The position numbers were made by a program, and so were the translations under genes. The notes beneath the pieces were generated by a model that searched no databases, was not told where the DNA came from, and saw only the letters and a list, made by a program, of their open reading frames with translations. From positions 620,001 through 684,000 of the forward strand of contig NZ_CP030053.1 of the NCBI RefSeq assembly GCF_004114955.1: a stretch of 64,000 bases of DNA, read 5' to 3'. Every line of letters begins with the position of its first letter. Positions within the stretch are counted from its first letter, which is position 1. Source of the DNA: Bradyrhizobium guangzhouense. Its GTDB lineage: Bacteria; Pseudomonadota; Alphaproteobacteria; Rhizobiales; Xanthobacteraceae. Below, piece by piece: positions 17,837-26,129 of the stretch.

Positions 17837-18598
17837 TCAGGGCGGGAGTCCCAGGAGCCGCGCGTGATGAGTCTTCGCCGCGGAGTAGCAATCGCAGGAC
17901 GTCGCCTGTAGGGCGCGCAGATCGGTGATCTCGATCTGGCCCCGGCTGTAGTGGATGATTCCGGCTCGCTGCAGCGCATGCGCGACCAGTGAAACGGCGT
18001 TACGCCGGACGCCTATCATCTGGGCCAGGGTCTCCTGCGTCAGCGGGAGGGTTTTCCTGTCGGACAGATCGTGGGCCAGCAGCAGCCACCGCGCCAGCCG
18101 CGCCTCGACAGGATGCAGCGTATTGCAGAGCAGCGATTGCTGCGCACGCGCGAGCAGCGCCTGCTCATGCCTGATAACCAGGCCGCGGAACGGAACGCTC
18201 GCGGCAGCAGCATTGCGAAAGGCCGGGATTTCCAGGGCGGATGCGGTCCCGGGAAACAGCACGACGGCGTTTGACGCTGCGATTCCATCGGCCAGGGCTG
18301 CGCCGCCGGCGACGATGCTGTCGCGTCCGATCATCGCCACTTCGATCGTCTGTCCTTCGGAGAGGCCCACCGTGATCGAAACGGCTCCGTCGTGCGGAAA
18401 GTAGACATGTCGCAGCGCCACATCCGCTTCGCTCAAGACAGTTTCTCTGACCAATTCAACCGTGATGAGGTGAGGCCGCAACAGATCGAAGTCGGCTGCG
18501 TCGAGCGATTGCAGCAGCTGGTTAGGCGGACGGCCGCTCGCGATCATGTAGAAGCAATCCAACGCATGCCATGAGACGTCGGCGTCGCGCTCCGACAT
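17837..18598 (-). CDS. Crp/Fnr-family regulator, copy 2
   Basis: A protein of 253 residues and a paralogue of the adjacent regulator at 16955-17683. The two share VYFPHDGAVSITV, MIGRDSIVAGGAALADG, HPVEARLARWLLLAHDL, LTQETLAQMIGVRRNAVSL and the beta-wing IIHYSRGQIEI. No cAMP-binding arginine motif and no Fe-S cysteines are seen. It precedes copy 1 with a gap of about 150 bp on the minus strand. An A/T patch just upstream is a candidate promoter. Confidence 0.85.
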   Translation of the reverse strand: MSERDADVSWHALDCFYMIASGRPPNQLLQSLDAADFDLLRPHLITVELVRETVLSEADVALRHVYFPHDGAVSITVGLSEGQTIEVAMIGRDSIVAGGAALADGIAASNAVVLFPGTASALEIPAFRNAAAASVPFRGLVIRHEQALLARAQQSLLCNTLHPVEARLARWLLLAHDLSDRKTLPLTQETLAQMIGVRRNAVSLVAHALQRAGIIHYSRGQIEITDLRALQATSCDCYSAAKTHHARLLGLPP

Positions 18599-19002
18599 TC
18601 AGTTGCGCGGCTACCAAAATATATAATAGTAGTTGTGTTGCTGTCCATATACCTGTTGGGGGGCAGACAGCTTGTCGCATTTGCGGCGGAAATAAGAATT
18701 GCGCACTGATTCGTGCGCGCACCGGGCGAGCCAGTCCCGCGTCACGACCCGGGAAAGTGTGTCAGGGGGCCTCATGAGCCGGAAGCGGGCAACCGATCGC
18801 AGATACCGCGTGCGCCTTTCCATCGGACTTTGGCCGGTCCATGCCGTCTCGCTGGTTCGCCGATTTTATTCAGCCGTCAGACATAGTTTCGCGCCGTTGC
18901 GCGGCCGGGCCGCAGATGCCGCCTTCATCCCGTTCGCATGTTGCGCCAGGCCGACCGCGCTCGCGGTCATCATGATTTCAATGCAAGCGAGAGGAGAACG
19001 GC
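18599..19002. other. 404-bp intergenic region between divergent regulators
   Basis: Divergent promoter space between Crp/Fnr copy 2 and the receiver gene at 19003. Apart from the A/T patch near 18620 I see no named element. Short frames inside it have no recognisable sequence. Confidence 0.4.
18613..18630 (-). promoter_or_regulatory. candidate promoter of Crp/Fnr copy 2
   Basis: An 18-bp A/T-rich patch, on the minus strand ACTATTATATATTTTGG, lies 15-32 bp before the start codon at 18598. It contains TATTAT/TATATT hexamers that fit a -10 element with a very short leader. No matching -35 box is convincing. Confidence 0.3.
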
Positions 19003-19470
19003 GTGCGCCACGCTTCAATCATTGAATCGTCGAAGCGGAAAATTCAAACGACGACAGAAAGTCTGCGCCACATTCTCGTTGTCGACGATGACCCGATGGT
19101 GGCCATGGCCATCGAGATCTATCTCCAGCGAAACAATTTTCGGGTGACGATCGCGGACGGCGGAGAGGCGGGGCTCCGCGCTATCGAAAACGAACAGTTC
19201 GACCTGATGATTGTCGATATCTTCATGCCGCACATGCGCGGCTTTGAATCGATCCGGCTGTTTCACGATTGCGCACCCGCAACGCCGCTGATCGCGATGT
19301 CCGGCTATGCCTTCGCAGATCTGAATTCGCCTGCGCCCGACTTTCTGAGGATGGCGCTCGAGCTCGGCGCGGCGCGCTGCCTGCGCAAGCCGTTCACGCC
19401 CGATGCGCTGCTGGCCGCGATCAGGGGCTGTCTCGCCGAGCACCATGCCGCCGCTATGCGGCTGGGTTAG
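19003..19470 (+). CDS. single-domain response regulator (receiver only)
   Basis: A 155-residue receiver domain with acidic pocket VVDDDP (residues 25-30), phospho-acceptor D72 in LMIVDIFMP, the Ser/Thr position in IAMSGYAF and the conserved lysine in RKPFTPDAL. The GTG at 19003 follows GAGGAG and is the start. An unusual segment, PDFLRMALELGA, sits between beta-4 and beta-5. The same segment occurs in the receiver at 30490-30909, marking the two as a paralogous subgroup. There is no output domain, so it probably acts as a phosphate relay or diffusible regulator. Confidence 0.85.
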   Translation: MRHASIIESSKRKIQTTTESLRHILVVDDDPMVAMAIEIYLQRNNFRVTIADGGEAGLRAIENEQFDLMIVDIFMPHMRGFESIRLFHDCAPATPLIAMSGYAFADLNSPAPDFLRMALELGAARCLRKPFTPDALLAAIRGCLAEHHAAAMRLG

Positions 19471-19887
19471 CGCGTTATCGTTCGCGAGGTCCGGCGGGTA
19501 AGGGTCCGTTAACCGCGAGCGTGGGTCTTGCCGATGTCATCAGCACATCGACCCAGGATCGCAGGTGCGATGCCGATCGCGGGCGATTTGATTTCAATTG
19601 GCGCGCCGCTCAGGTATCTCTCGACACTGGCGGGATTCTTTTGCGCCTGTCGTGACGCCGTTATCGCGGCGTTTACCCGTCGCGTTCTCGGGCTGACGCC
19701 GGGTCGGCGATTTGCCGAAAACCGTTTTCGCATGCCGTCGAACCGCAAACTTCGCTTCAATATCCGTATTAGCACGGAGGATGAAATTAACGGGACCGTG
19801 AAAAGGGTTGTCTAACGATCTAGGGGTGGACTTCCGCCAATTGCAGGCAGCGCGGACGTCGAGGTCCAGCTCAGTAAGGCGTAGCTC
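19471..19887. other. 417-bp region upstream of the che cluster
   Basis: No gene is supportable here. The stretch nearest cheA (19770-19887) is relatively AT-rich and should carry the che promoter. I could not identify a sigma-factor motif with confidence. Confidence 0.4.
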
Positions 19888-22731
19888 ATGGATGATCTGT
19901 TGCGGGAGTTTCTGACGGAGACCAGCGAGAGCCTGGACACCGTCGACAATCAGCTGGTGAAGTTCGAGCAGGAGCCGAACAACGCCAAGATACTGGATAA
20001 CATCTTCCGCCTGGTTCACACCATCAAGGGGACGTGCGGCTTCCTTGGCTTGCCGCGGCTTGAAGCGCTGGCGCATGCCGGCGAGACCCTGATGGGCAAA
20101 TTCCGCGACGGCATGCCGGTGACCGGCCAGGCCGTGACGGTGATCCTGTCCTCGATCGACCGCATCAAGGAGATCCTGGCAGGCCTGGAGGCGACCGAAG
20201 CCGAGCCCGAGGGGAACGACCGCGATCTCATCGACAAGCTCGAAGCGATGGTCGAGCAGGGCATGGCGGCGATGTCAGCGTCGGCTTCGCCGATCGCGTC
20301 AGGCTCGGCGCAGCCGATGCCGGCCGCAGGCGCCGCTGCTCCCGTCGCCGAGGCTCCGCCGCTGGTGCCGGAAGCGCCAGTCGCCGCTGCACCCGCTGCC
20401 GCTCCCGCCAAAGAGATGACCACGGGCTCGTTGATCGACCAGACCCTGGAGCGCCCCTTGCGTCCCGGCGAGGTCTCGCTCGACGAGCTCGAGCGCGCCT
20501 TCCGCGAGACCGCGATTGAAGCCCCGGTGCCCGCGCCGGTTGCCAGGGCCGAGGTGAAGGCCGAAGAGCCTGCTGCTGAAGCGCCGGCCGCGAAGGACGT
20601 GAAGGCGCCCAAGGAGAAGGCCGCGCCGAAGAAGTCGATGGCCGACGAGAATGCCGGCGAAGGCGCCAGCATCGCCAACCAGTCGATCCGCGTCAACGTG
20701 GATACGCTGGAGCATTTGATGACCATGGTCTCCGAGCTGGTCTTGACCCGCAACCAGCTCCTGGAGATCTCGAGGCGCAACGAGGACACCGAGTTCAAGG
20801 TGCCGCTGCAGCGCCTCTCCAACGTCACCGCCGAGCTGCAGGAAGGCGTCATGAAGACGCGCATGCAGCCGATCGGCAATGCCTGGCAGAAGCTGCCCCG
20901 CATCGTCCGCGACCTCTCGAGCGAACTCGGCAAGCAGATCGAGCTGGAGATGCACGGCGCCGACACCGAGCTCGACCGCCAGGTGCTCGACCTGATCAAG
21001 GACCCGCTCACCCACATGGTGCGCAACTCCGCCGATCATGGCCTGGAGACCCCCGCCGAGCGCCTGGCCAGCGGCAAGGGCGAGCAGGGCACCATCCGCC
21101 TCTCCGCCTATCACGAGGGCGGCCACATCATCATCTGCATCGCCGACAACGGCCGCGGCCTCAACACCGAGAAGATCAAGGCCAAGGCGCTCTCCTCCGG
21201 TCTCGTCTCCGAGGCCGAGCTCGAGAAGATGAGCGAAGCCCAGATCCACAAGTTCATCTTCGCGCCGGGCTTCTCCACCGCGGCCGCCATCACCTCGGTC
21301 TCGGGCCGCGGCGTCGGCATGGACGTGGTCCGCACCAATATCGACCAGATCGGCGGCACGATCGACATCAAGTCGGTGGCCGGTGAGGGATCCTCCGTCA
21401 CCATCAAGATCCCGCTGACGCTCGCCATCGTCTCGGCCCTGATCGTCGAGGCCGCCGGCGACCGCTTCGCGATCCCGCAGCTCTCGGTGGTCGAGCTGGT
21501 CCGTGCCCGCGCCAATAGCGAGCACCGCATCGAGCGCATCAAGGACACGGCGGTCCTGCGCCTGCGCAACAAGCTGTTGCCGCTGATCCACCTGAAGAAG
21601 CTCCTCAAGATCGACGACGGCGCGGCCTCCGATCCCGAGAACGGCTTCATCGTGGTCACGCAGGTCGGCAGCCAGACCTTCGGCATCGTCGTCGACGGCG
21701 TGTTCCACACCGAAGAAATCGTGGTCAAGCCGATGTCGACCAAACTGCGTCACATCGACATGTTCTCGGGCAATACCATCCTTGGCGATGGCGCCGTCAT
21801 CATGATCATCGACCCCAACGGCATTGCCAAGGCGCTCGGCGCCGCCGGCTCCTCGGCCCATGACCTGGCCGACGACAATAGCGGCCATCATATCGGCTCG
21901 GGCGAGCAGACCACCTCGCTGCTCGTGTTCCGTGCCGGCTCGTCCCAGCCCAAGGCGGTCCCGCTCGGTCTCGTCACCCGCCTGGAAGAGCTGCCGGCCG
22001 ACAAGATCGAGTTCTCGAACGGCCGCTACATGGTGCAGTACCGCGAGCAGCTGATGCCGCTGGTGGCCATGGATGGCGTCACCATCGCAAGCCAGGGCGC
22101 CCAGCCGATCCTGGTGTTCGCCGATGACGGCCGCTCCATGGGCCTGGTCGTCGACGAGATCATCGACATCGTCGAGGAGCGCCTCAACATCGAGGTCGGC
22201 GGCTCGGCTTCCGGCATTCTCGGCTCGGCCGTGATCAAGGGCCAGGCCACCGAGGTGATCGACGTCGGCCACTTCCTGCCGATGGCGTTCGCCGACTGGT
22301 TCACCCGCAAGGAGATGAAGCCGTCGATGCACTCGCAGTCGGTGCTGCTGGTCGACGACAGTGCCTTCTTCCGCAACATGCTGGCCCCGGTGCTGAAGGC
22401 CGCCGGCTACCGCGTCCGCACCGCGCCGACCGCGCAGGAAGGCCTCGCCGCGCTGCGTGCGCAGACCTTCGACGTGGTGCTGACCGACATCGAGATGCCC
22501 GACATGAACGGGTTCGAGTTCGCCGAAGTGATCCGCTCCGACAGCAATCTGGGCTCGATGCCGATCATCGGCCTGTCCGCCCTGGTGTCGCCGGCCGCGA
22601 TCGAGCGCGGCCGTCAGGCCGGCTTCCACGATTATGTCGCCAAGTTCGACCGTCCCGGTCTGATCGCGGCGCTGAAGGAGCAGACCGCGGGCGCCGCCGG
22701 CGCCTCCGAGCTGAGCCGGGCAGCGGCGTAA
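19888..22731 (+). CDS. cheA: hybrid CheA chemotaxis histidine kinase with C-terminal receiver
   Basis: A protein of 947 residues. Order: Hpt (1-~105, phospho-His H44 in VHTIKGTCGF); an Ala/Pro/Glu-rich linker (~130-255) in place of a clear P2 domain; dimerisation helices (~265-330); HATPase (N-box VRNSADHGLE, G-box GRGVGMDVV); a CheW-like P5; a second CheW-like domain (~675-800, LLVFRAGSS ... DVGHFLPMAF); and a receiver (~817-940) with D867 in LTDIEMPDMNG. The extra CheW-like domain and the attached receiver separate it from the standard E. coli CheA. It leads an operon with cheW, cheY, cheR and a PilZ gene. The receiver could act as a phosphate sink. The class of behaviour it controls (flagella, pili or other) cannot be told from the sequence. 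Confidence 0.93.
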   Translation: MDDLLREFLTETSESLDTVDNQLVKFEQEPNNAKILDNIFRLVHTIKGTCGFLGLPRLEALAHAGETLMGKFRDGMPVTGQAVTVILSSIDRIKEILAGLEATEAEPEGNDRDLIDKLEAMVEQGMAAMSASASPIASGSAQPMPAAGAAAPVAEAPPLVPEAPVAAAPAAAPAKEMTTGSLIDQTLERPLRPGEVSLDELERAFRETAIEAPVPAPVARAEVKAEEPAAEAPAAKDVKAPKEKAAPKKSMADENAGEGASIANQSIRVNVDTLEHLMTMVSELVLTRNQLLEISRRNEDTEFKVPLQRLSNVTAELQEGVMKTRMQPIGNAWQKLPRIVRDLSSELGKQIELEMHGADTELDRQVLDLIKDPLTHMVRNSADHGLETPAERLASGKGEQGTIRLSAYHEGGHIIICIADNGRGLNTEKIKAKALSSGLVSEAELEKMSEAQIHKFIFAPGFSTAAAITSVSGRGVGMDVVRTNIDQIGGTIDIKSVAGEGSSVTIKIPLTLAIVSALIVEAAGDRFAIPQLSVVELVRARANSEHRIERIKDTAVLRLRNKLLPLIHLKKLLKIDDGAASDPENGFIVVTQVGSQTFGIVVDGVFHTEEIVVKPMSTKLRHIDMFSGNTILGDGAVIMIIDPNGIAKALGAAGSSAHDLADDNSGHHIGSGEQTTSLLVFRAGSSQPKAVPLGLVTRLEELPADKIEFSNGRYMVQYREQLMPLVAMDGVTIASQGAQPILVFADDGRSMGLVVDEIIDIVEERLNIEVGGSASGILGSAVIKGQATEVIDVGHFLPMAFADWFTRKEMKPSMHSQSVLLVDDSAFFRNMLAPVLKAAGYRVRTAPTAQEGLAALRAQTFDVVLTDIEMPDMNGFEFAEVIRSDSNLGSMPIIGLSALVSPAAIERGRQAGFHDYVAKFDRPGLIAALKEQTAGAAGASELSRAAA

Positions 22732-22733
22732 GG

Positions 22734-22778
22734 GCATGATCCGGAAAAGTGTGAAGCGGTTTTCCGATCAGATCATGC
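22734..22778. repeat. palindromic intergenic element between cheA and cheW
   Basis: GCATGATC (22734-22741) pairs with GATCATGC (22771-22778), and inside them CGGAAAA pairs with TTTTCCG. The predicted hairpin fills most of the 81-bp gap before cheW. I know near-identical palindromes as frequent intergenic repeats in Bradyrhizobium genomes. In the transcript it could stabilise the RNA or partly terminate transcription between cheA and cheW. Confidence 0.7.
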
Positions 22779-22812
22779 TCAAAAACAAGGACCTGGATCA
22801 GGAGATATCGAG

Positions 22813-23289
22813 ATGAGCAAGCAGAAGACCCAGATCGGCGAAGGCGCCATGGTCGAATACGTCACCGCGATGATCGGCGGCCAGCTGTTCGGCCTGCCGA
22901 TCTCCCGCGTCCAGGACGTGTTCATGCCCGAGCGCGTCACCCGCGTTCCCTTGTCCTCGCGCGAGATCTCGGGCGTCCTGAACCTGCGCGGCCGCATCGT
23001 CACCGTGGTCGACATGCGCGCCCGTCTCGGCCTGCCCAGGGACGAGGACGGCAAGACCCCCATGGCCGTCGGCGTCGATCTGCGCGGCGAATCCTATGGC
23101 CTGCTGATCGACCAGATCGGCGAGGTGCTGCGCCTGCCCGAGGACAGCAAGGAAGAGAACCCCGTCAACCTCGACCCCCGCATGGCCAAGCTCGCCGGCG
23201 GCGTCCACCGTCTCGACGGCCAGCTCATGGTCGTCCTCGACGTCGATCGCGTCCTCGAGCTCAAGACCGAAGTGCAATTGGCTGCCTGA
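22813..23289 (+). CDS. cheW: chemotaxis coupling protein CheW
   Basis: A protein of 158 residues that is a single CheW SH3-like double barrel. Typical stretches are IGGQLFGLPISRVQDVF, ISGVLNLRGRIVTVVDMR and YGLLIDQIGEVL. CheW connects receptors to CheA. AGGAG stands 8 nt before ATG 22813. It is the second gene of the che operon, 81 bp after cheA with a palindrome in the gap. Confidence 0.93.
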   Translation: MSKQKTQIGEGAMVEYVTAMIGGQLFGLPISRVQDVFMPERVTRVPLSSREISGVLNLRGRIVTVVDMRARLGLPRDEDGKTPMAVGVDLRGESYGLLIDQIGEVLRLPEDSKEENPVNLDPRMAKLAGGVHRLDGQLMVVLDVDRVLELKTEVQLAA

Positions 23290-23324
23290 ACTTTCACGAA
23301 AGAGATTTTGGCCGGAGATCCAAG

Positions 23325-23714
23325 ATGAAGACCTGTTTGGTGGTTGACGATTCCAGCATCGTTCGCAAGGTCGCGCGCCGCATCGTCGAAGCGCTGGGCT
23401 TCCAAGTCATCGAAGCGGAAGACGGCGTCGAGGCGCTGGTTCATTGCAAGAAGGCCATGCCTGAAGCCGTCCTGCTGGACTGGAACATGCCCGTCATGGA
23501 CGGCTTCCAGTTCCTGGGTACGCTGCGCCGCATGCCCGGCGGCGACGAGCCGAAGGTCGTGTTCTGCACCACCGAGAACGGCATCGATCACATCACCAAG
23601 GCGATGGGCGGCGGCGCCAACGAGTACATCATGAAGCCGTTCGACAAGGACATCGTGTTGGCGAAGTTCCAGGAGGTCGGACTGGTCGCGCGTGAAGAAG
23701 AGACGGCGGCCTGA
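23325..23714 (+). CDS. cheY: chemotaxis response regulator CheY
   Basis: A 129-residue receiver with the acidic pair in VVDDSS, phospho-acceptor D52 in LLDWNMPVMDG, T in FCTTENG and the conserved lysine in IMKPFDKD. The length and lack of output domain fit CheY, the diffusible response regulator phosphorylated by CheA. GGAG precedes ATG 23325. Its end is close to cheR (35 bp to the chosen GTG start). Confidence 0.9.
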   Translation: MKTCLVVDDSSIVRKVARRIVEALGFQVIEAEDGVEALVHCKKAMPEAVLLDWNMPVMDGFQFLGTLRRMPGGDEPKVVFCTTENGIDHITKAMGGGANEYIMKPFDKDIVLAKFQEVGLVAREEETAA

Positions 23715-23748
23715 AAACACACCTGATAGTAGCGTCAAGAGGTATCCT

Positions 23749-24630
23749 GTGAACTCGCCCGACTACGAGTATCTGCGTAAGTTGCTGAAAGAGCGTTCCG
23801 GCCTCGACCTGTCCGCCGACAAGCAATATCTGATCGAAAGCCGCCTGCTGCCGCTGGCGCGCAAGGCCGGCCTGCCTGGTATCCCCGAGCTCGTGCAGAA
23901 ACTGCAAGGCGGCTCCAGCGCGCTGATCACCAGCGTGGTCGAAGCCATGACCACGAACGAGACCTTCTTCTTCCGCGACAAGGTCCCGTTCGATCATTTC
24001 CGCGACACCATCATGCCTGAGGTCCTCAAGGCCCGCGCCGGTCGCCGCAGCGTACGGATCTGGTGCGCCGCAGGCTCGACCGGGCAGGAGCCTTACTCGC
24101 TCGCCATGACCCTGAAGGAAATGGGCGCGGCCCTGAGCGGCTGGCGTGTCGAGATCATCGCGACAGATCTGTCGCAGGAGGTCCTGGAGAAGGCCAAGGC
24201 CGGCGTCTACAGCCAATTCGAGGTGCAGCGCGGTCTGCCGATCCAGATGCTGATGAAATATTTCAAGCAGACCGGCGAGACCTGGCAGATCAACCCCGAG
24301 CTGCGGGCGATGATCCAGCATCGCCAGCTCAATCTGCTGCAGGATTTCTCGCACCTCGGCGCGTTCGACGTCATCTTCTGCCGCAACGTCCTGATCTATT
24401 TCGATCAGGACACCAAGATCAACATCTTCAACCGCCTTGCCCGCCAGATCGAGCCCGACGGCTTCCTGGTGCTCGGCGCGGCGGAGACGGTGGTCGGGCT
24501 GACCGACACGTTCAGGCCGATCGCCGATCGCCGCGGCCTCTATAGACCGAACGATCCGCGTGCCGCGGCGGCAAAGCCGGCGGTCGACGGTGTCGCAGCG
24601 CCGCGCGTGGCAGCCATGGCAGGGCGATAA
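23749..24630 (+). CDS. cheR: chemotaxis protein methyltransferase CheR
   Basis: A CheR of 293 residues. The N-terminal helical domain (YEYLRKLLKERSGLDLSADK) is followed by the SAM-binding methyltransferase domain with IWCAAGSTGQEPYSLAM and, later, FDVIFCRNVLIYFD. It methylates receptor glutamates using SAM. I choose GTG 23749, preceded by AGAGG. An ATG at 23692 in the same frame would overlap cheY by 23 bp and add 19 non-homologous residues. No CheB demethylase gene is present beside it, which is unusual for a CheR-containing cluster. Confidence 0.9.
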   Translation: MNSPDYEYLRKLLKERSGLDLSADKQYLIESRLLPLARKAGLPGIPELVQKLQGGSSALITSVVEAMTTNETFFFRDKVPFDHFRDTIMPEVLKARAGRRSVRIWCAAGSTGQEPYSLAMTLKEMGAALSGWRVEIIATDLSQEVLEKAKAGVYSQFEVQRGLPIQMLMKYFKQTGETWQINPELRAMIQHRQLNLLQDFSHLGAFDVIFCRNVLIYFDQDTKINIFNRLARQIEPDGFLVLGAAETVVGLTDTFRPIADRRGLYRPNDPRAAAAKPAVDGVAAPRVAAMAGR

Positions 24631-24632
24631 GC

Positions 24633-24950
24633 ATGGCCGAAGAGGGCAAGGGCGCAGAGCGCGTCACATTCAGTCGTGGTTATGATGTCTGCATCATGGC
24701 CATCGACGGTACGTGGCGGCGCGACTGCACGCTCAATGCGATTTCGGACACCGACGCCATCCTCACGGTCGAGGGCTCGATCCAGGGGTTGAACCTGAAG
24801 GAGTTCTTCCTGCTGCTGTCGTCGACCGGCCTTGCCTACCGTCGCTGCGAGCTGGTGCGCGTCAACGGCGCCGAGATGGACATCCAGTTCCTGCGCGGCA
24901 AGAACCGCAAGAAGCGCGGCGCGGCCAATGGCCATGACGCGGTGGTGTGA
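24633..24950 (+). CDS. PilZ-like domain protein
   Basis: A protein of 105 residues, 2 bp after cheR, so almost certainly co-transcribed. The beta-strand pattern and the stretch RDCTLNAISDTDAIL ... YRRCELVRVNGAEMDIQF fit the PilZ fold. The c-di-GMP motifs are degenerate: RVTFSR has four residues between the arginines instead of three, and the DxSxxG box reads AISDTD. It may therefore be a non-binding PilZ acting by protein contact, linking the che pathway to motility or pili. The fold call is by pattern only. Confidence 0.7.
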   Translation: MAEEGKGAERVTFSRGYDVCIMAIDGTWRRDCTLNAISDTDAILTVEGSIQGLNLKEFFLLLSSTGLAYRRCELVRVNGAEMDIQFLRGKNRKKRGAANGHDAVV

Positions 24951-25092
24951 TCGTCACGTGCCCCGTGCGGCTCACCTCTGACGCATTGCTTCACATTTTC
25001 TGAAAACATCCGAACGAATTCGCAGACCCGGCTTTACGTGGCCTAAGCGCGCGCGATGTATCAATAGCAGGTCGCAATTTCAGGGTCCGGCC

Positions 25093-25596
25093 ATGCCAAG
25101 AAGCTCTCTCTCCCCCATCACGTCAAACCTGCCCGATGTCGCCGAGCGGCGCGCACTCCAGCTGCTGGTGGTCGATGACGACGCCACGCAGCGCAGCCTG
25201 ATCACGGTCGCCGCCAAGCAGGCCGGCCATGAAGTGGCCGTTGCGCCGTCGGTTGCGGAAGCCATCGAAAAGCTGCGTGCCGCGCGCTTCGACTGCGTGA
25301 CGCTCGACCTCGTGCTGGAGGATGGTGACGGCATCGACGTGCTGCGCGAGATGGCGGCGGCCAAATTCACCGGCTCGGTGATCGTCATCAGCGGCATGGA
25401 CGGCAAGCGCCGCAGCGCTGCCCGCAGCTTCGCCCGTTCTGTCGGGATCGAGCTTCAGAGCCTGCCGAAGCCGCTGGATCTTGCCGCGCTGCGCATCAGC
25501 CTGGCCAATCTCGGCAAGACTGCAATGGGGCTGCCGACGATCCACACCTGGGGCGGCGTTGCGACCGATGCAATCGTGGAACGGCACCGCGCCTGA
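25093..25596 (+). CDS. single-domain response regulator
   Basis: A protein of 167 residues. The receiver domain has VVDDDATQRS, phospho-acceptor D72 in VTLDLVLEDGDG, the Ser of VISGMDGKRR and a lysine in SLPKPLD. The ~25 extra C-terminal residues are not a known output domain. It is separated by 142 bp from the PilZ gene and may or may not belong to the che operon. It ends next to a palindrome and a convergent hypothetical gene. Confidence 0.8.
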   Translation: MPRSSLSPITSNLPDVAERRALQLLVVDDDATQRSLITVAAKQAGHEVAVAPSVAEAIEKLRAARFDCVTLDLVLEDGDGIDVLREMAAAKFTGSVIVISGMDGKRRSAARSFARSVGIELQSLPKPLDLAALRISLANLGKTAMGLPTIHTWGGVATDAIVERHRA

Positions 25597-25622
25597 GGCG
25601 CGGAGCCGCCATGCGGTCGGCT

Positions 25623-25638
25623 GCGGCCGATCGGCCGC
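25623..25638. repeat. 16-bp GC palindrome between convergent genes
   Basis: GCGGCCGATCGGCCGC is perfectly self-complementary. It sits midway in the 57-bp gap between a plus-strand receiver gene and a minus-strand hypothetical gene, so it may act as a two-way transcript end. No T-run follows. Confidence 0.4.
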
Positions 25639-25653
25639 GCTGATTGCTGCCGC

Positions 25654-25965
25654 CTAGGCGGGATTGCCGGATTCCGACAGCTTTTCCAAGGCGTGACCAA
25701 GCTCCGCCCGGCAGGTATTGAGAGCGGCGCTCGCCGTGGCAAAACGGGGCGTGACGTCGTCGAGCACGACGATGTCGCTGGAACCCAAATCGGCGCTCGA
25801 GGTAACGTCATCTGGCTCCATATCTTTCGTGGTCATGGCAGCGTCGATCAGACGCATGCTGATCTCGATGCGCGCGATCAGGGAGCGAAGTTCGGCCGCG
25901 ATCAACTGACGGCTGTCGGTTTCAGCCATTGCGACGAGCGGGGGCGTGCCGGCGTAATTTAGCAT
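25654..25965 (-). CDS. small hypothetical protein (103 aa)
   Basis: I do not recognise this family. The ATG at 25965 is preceded by GGACGGAG and gives MLNYAGTPPLVAMAETDSRQ, followed by a helical, methionine-containing stretch (LIARIEISMRLIDAAMTT) and a Ser/Asp-rich loop. The frame extends 11 codons further without support. It sits divergently from the FixJ-type regulator at 26130, which may point to a shared regulatory role. Confidence 0.6.
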   Translation of the reverse strand: MLNYAGTPPLVAMAETDSRQLIAAELRSLIARIEISMRLIDAAMTTKDMEPDDVTSSADLGSSDIVVLDDVTPRFATASAALNTCRAELGHALEKLSESGNPA

Positions 25966-26129
25966 GGATATTCTCCGTCCCCCGCAATAAGGCACCACAG
26001 CGCTACTTGTGCGTTAAGTTCATGTCCCGTACAAATGCGGGTGGGCCGAATCTGCGCCGAAAGCCATAGATGTTGGGCGCGGACGCGAGTCCTTGAATGC
26101 CGGCGTGGCTTGGCGAATGGACGTGGCAC

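Noticed and set aside
20299..22737. 812-codon open frame antisense to cheA
   Set aside because: Composition effect of a GC-rich gene; the protein is Asp/Gly/Arg/Leu-rich and has no domains, while the other strand encodes a complete CheA.
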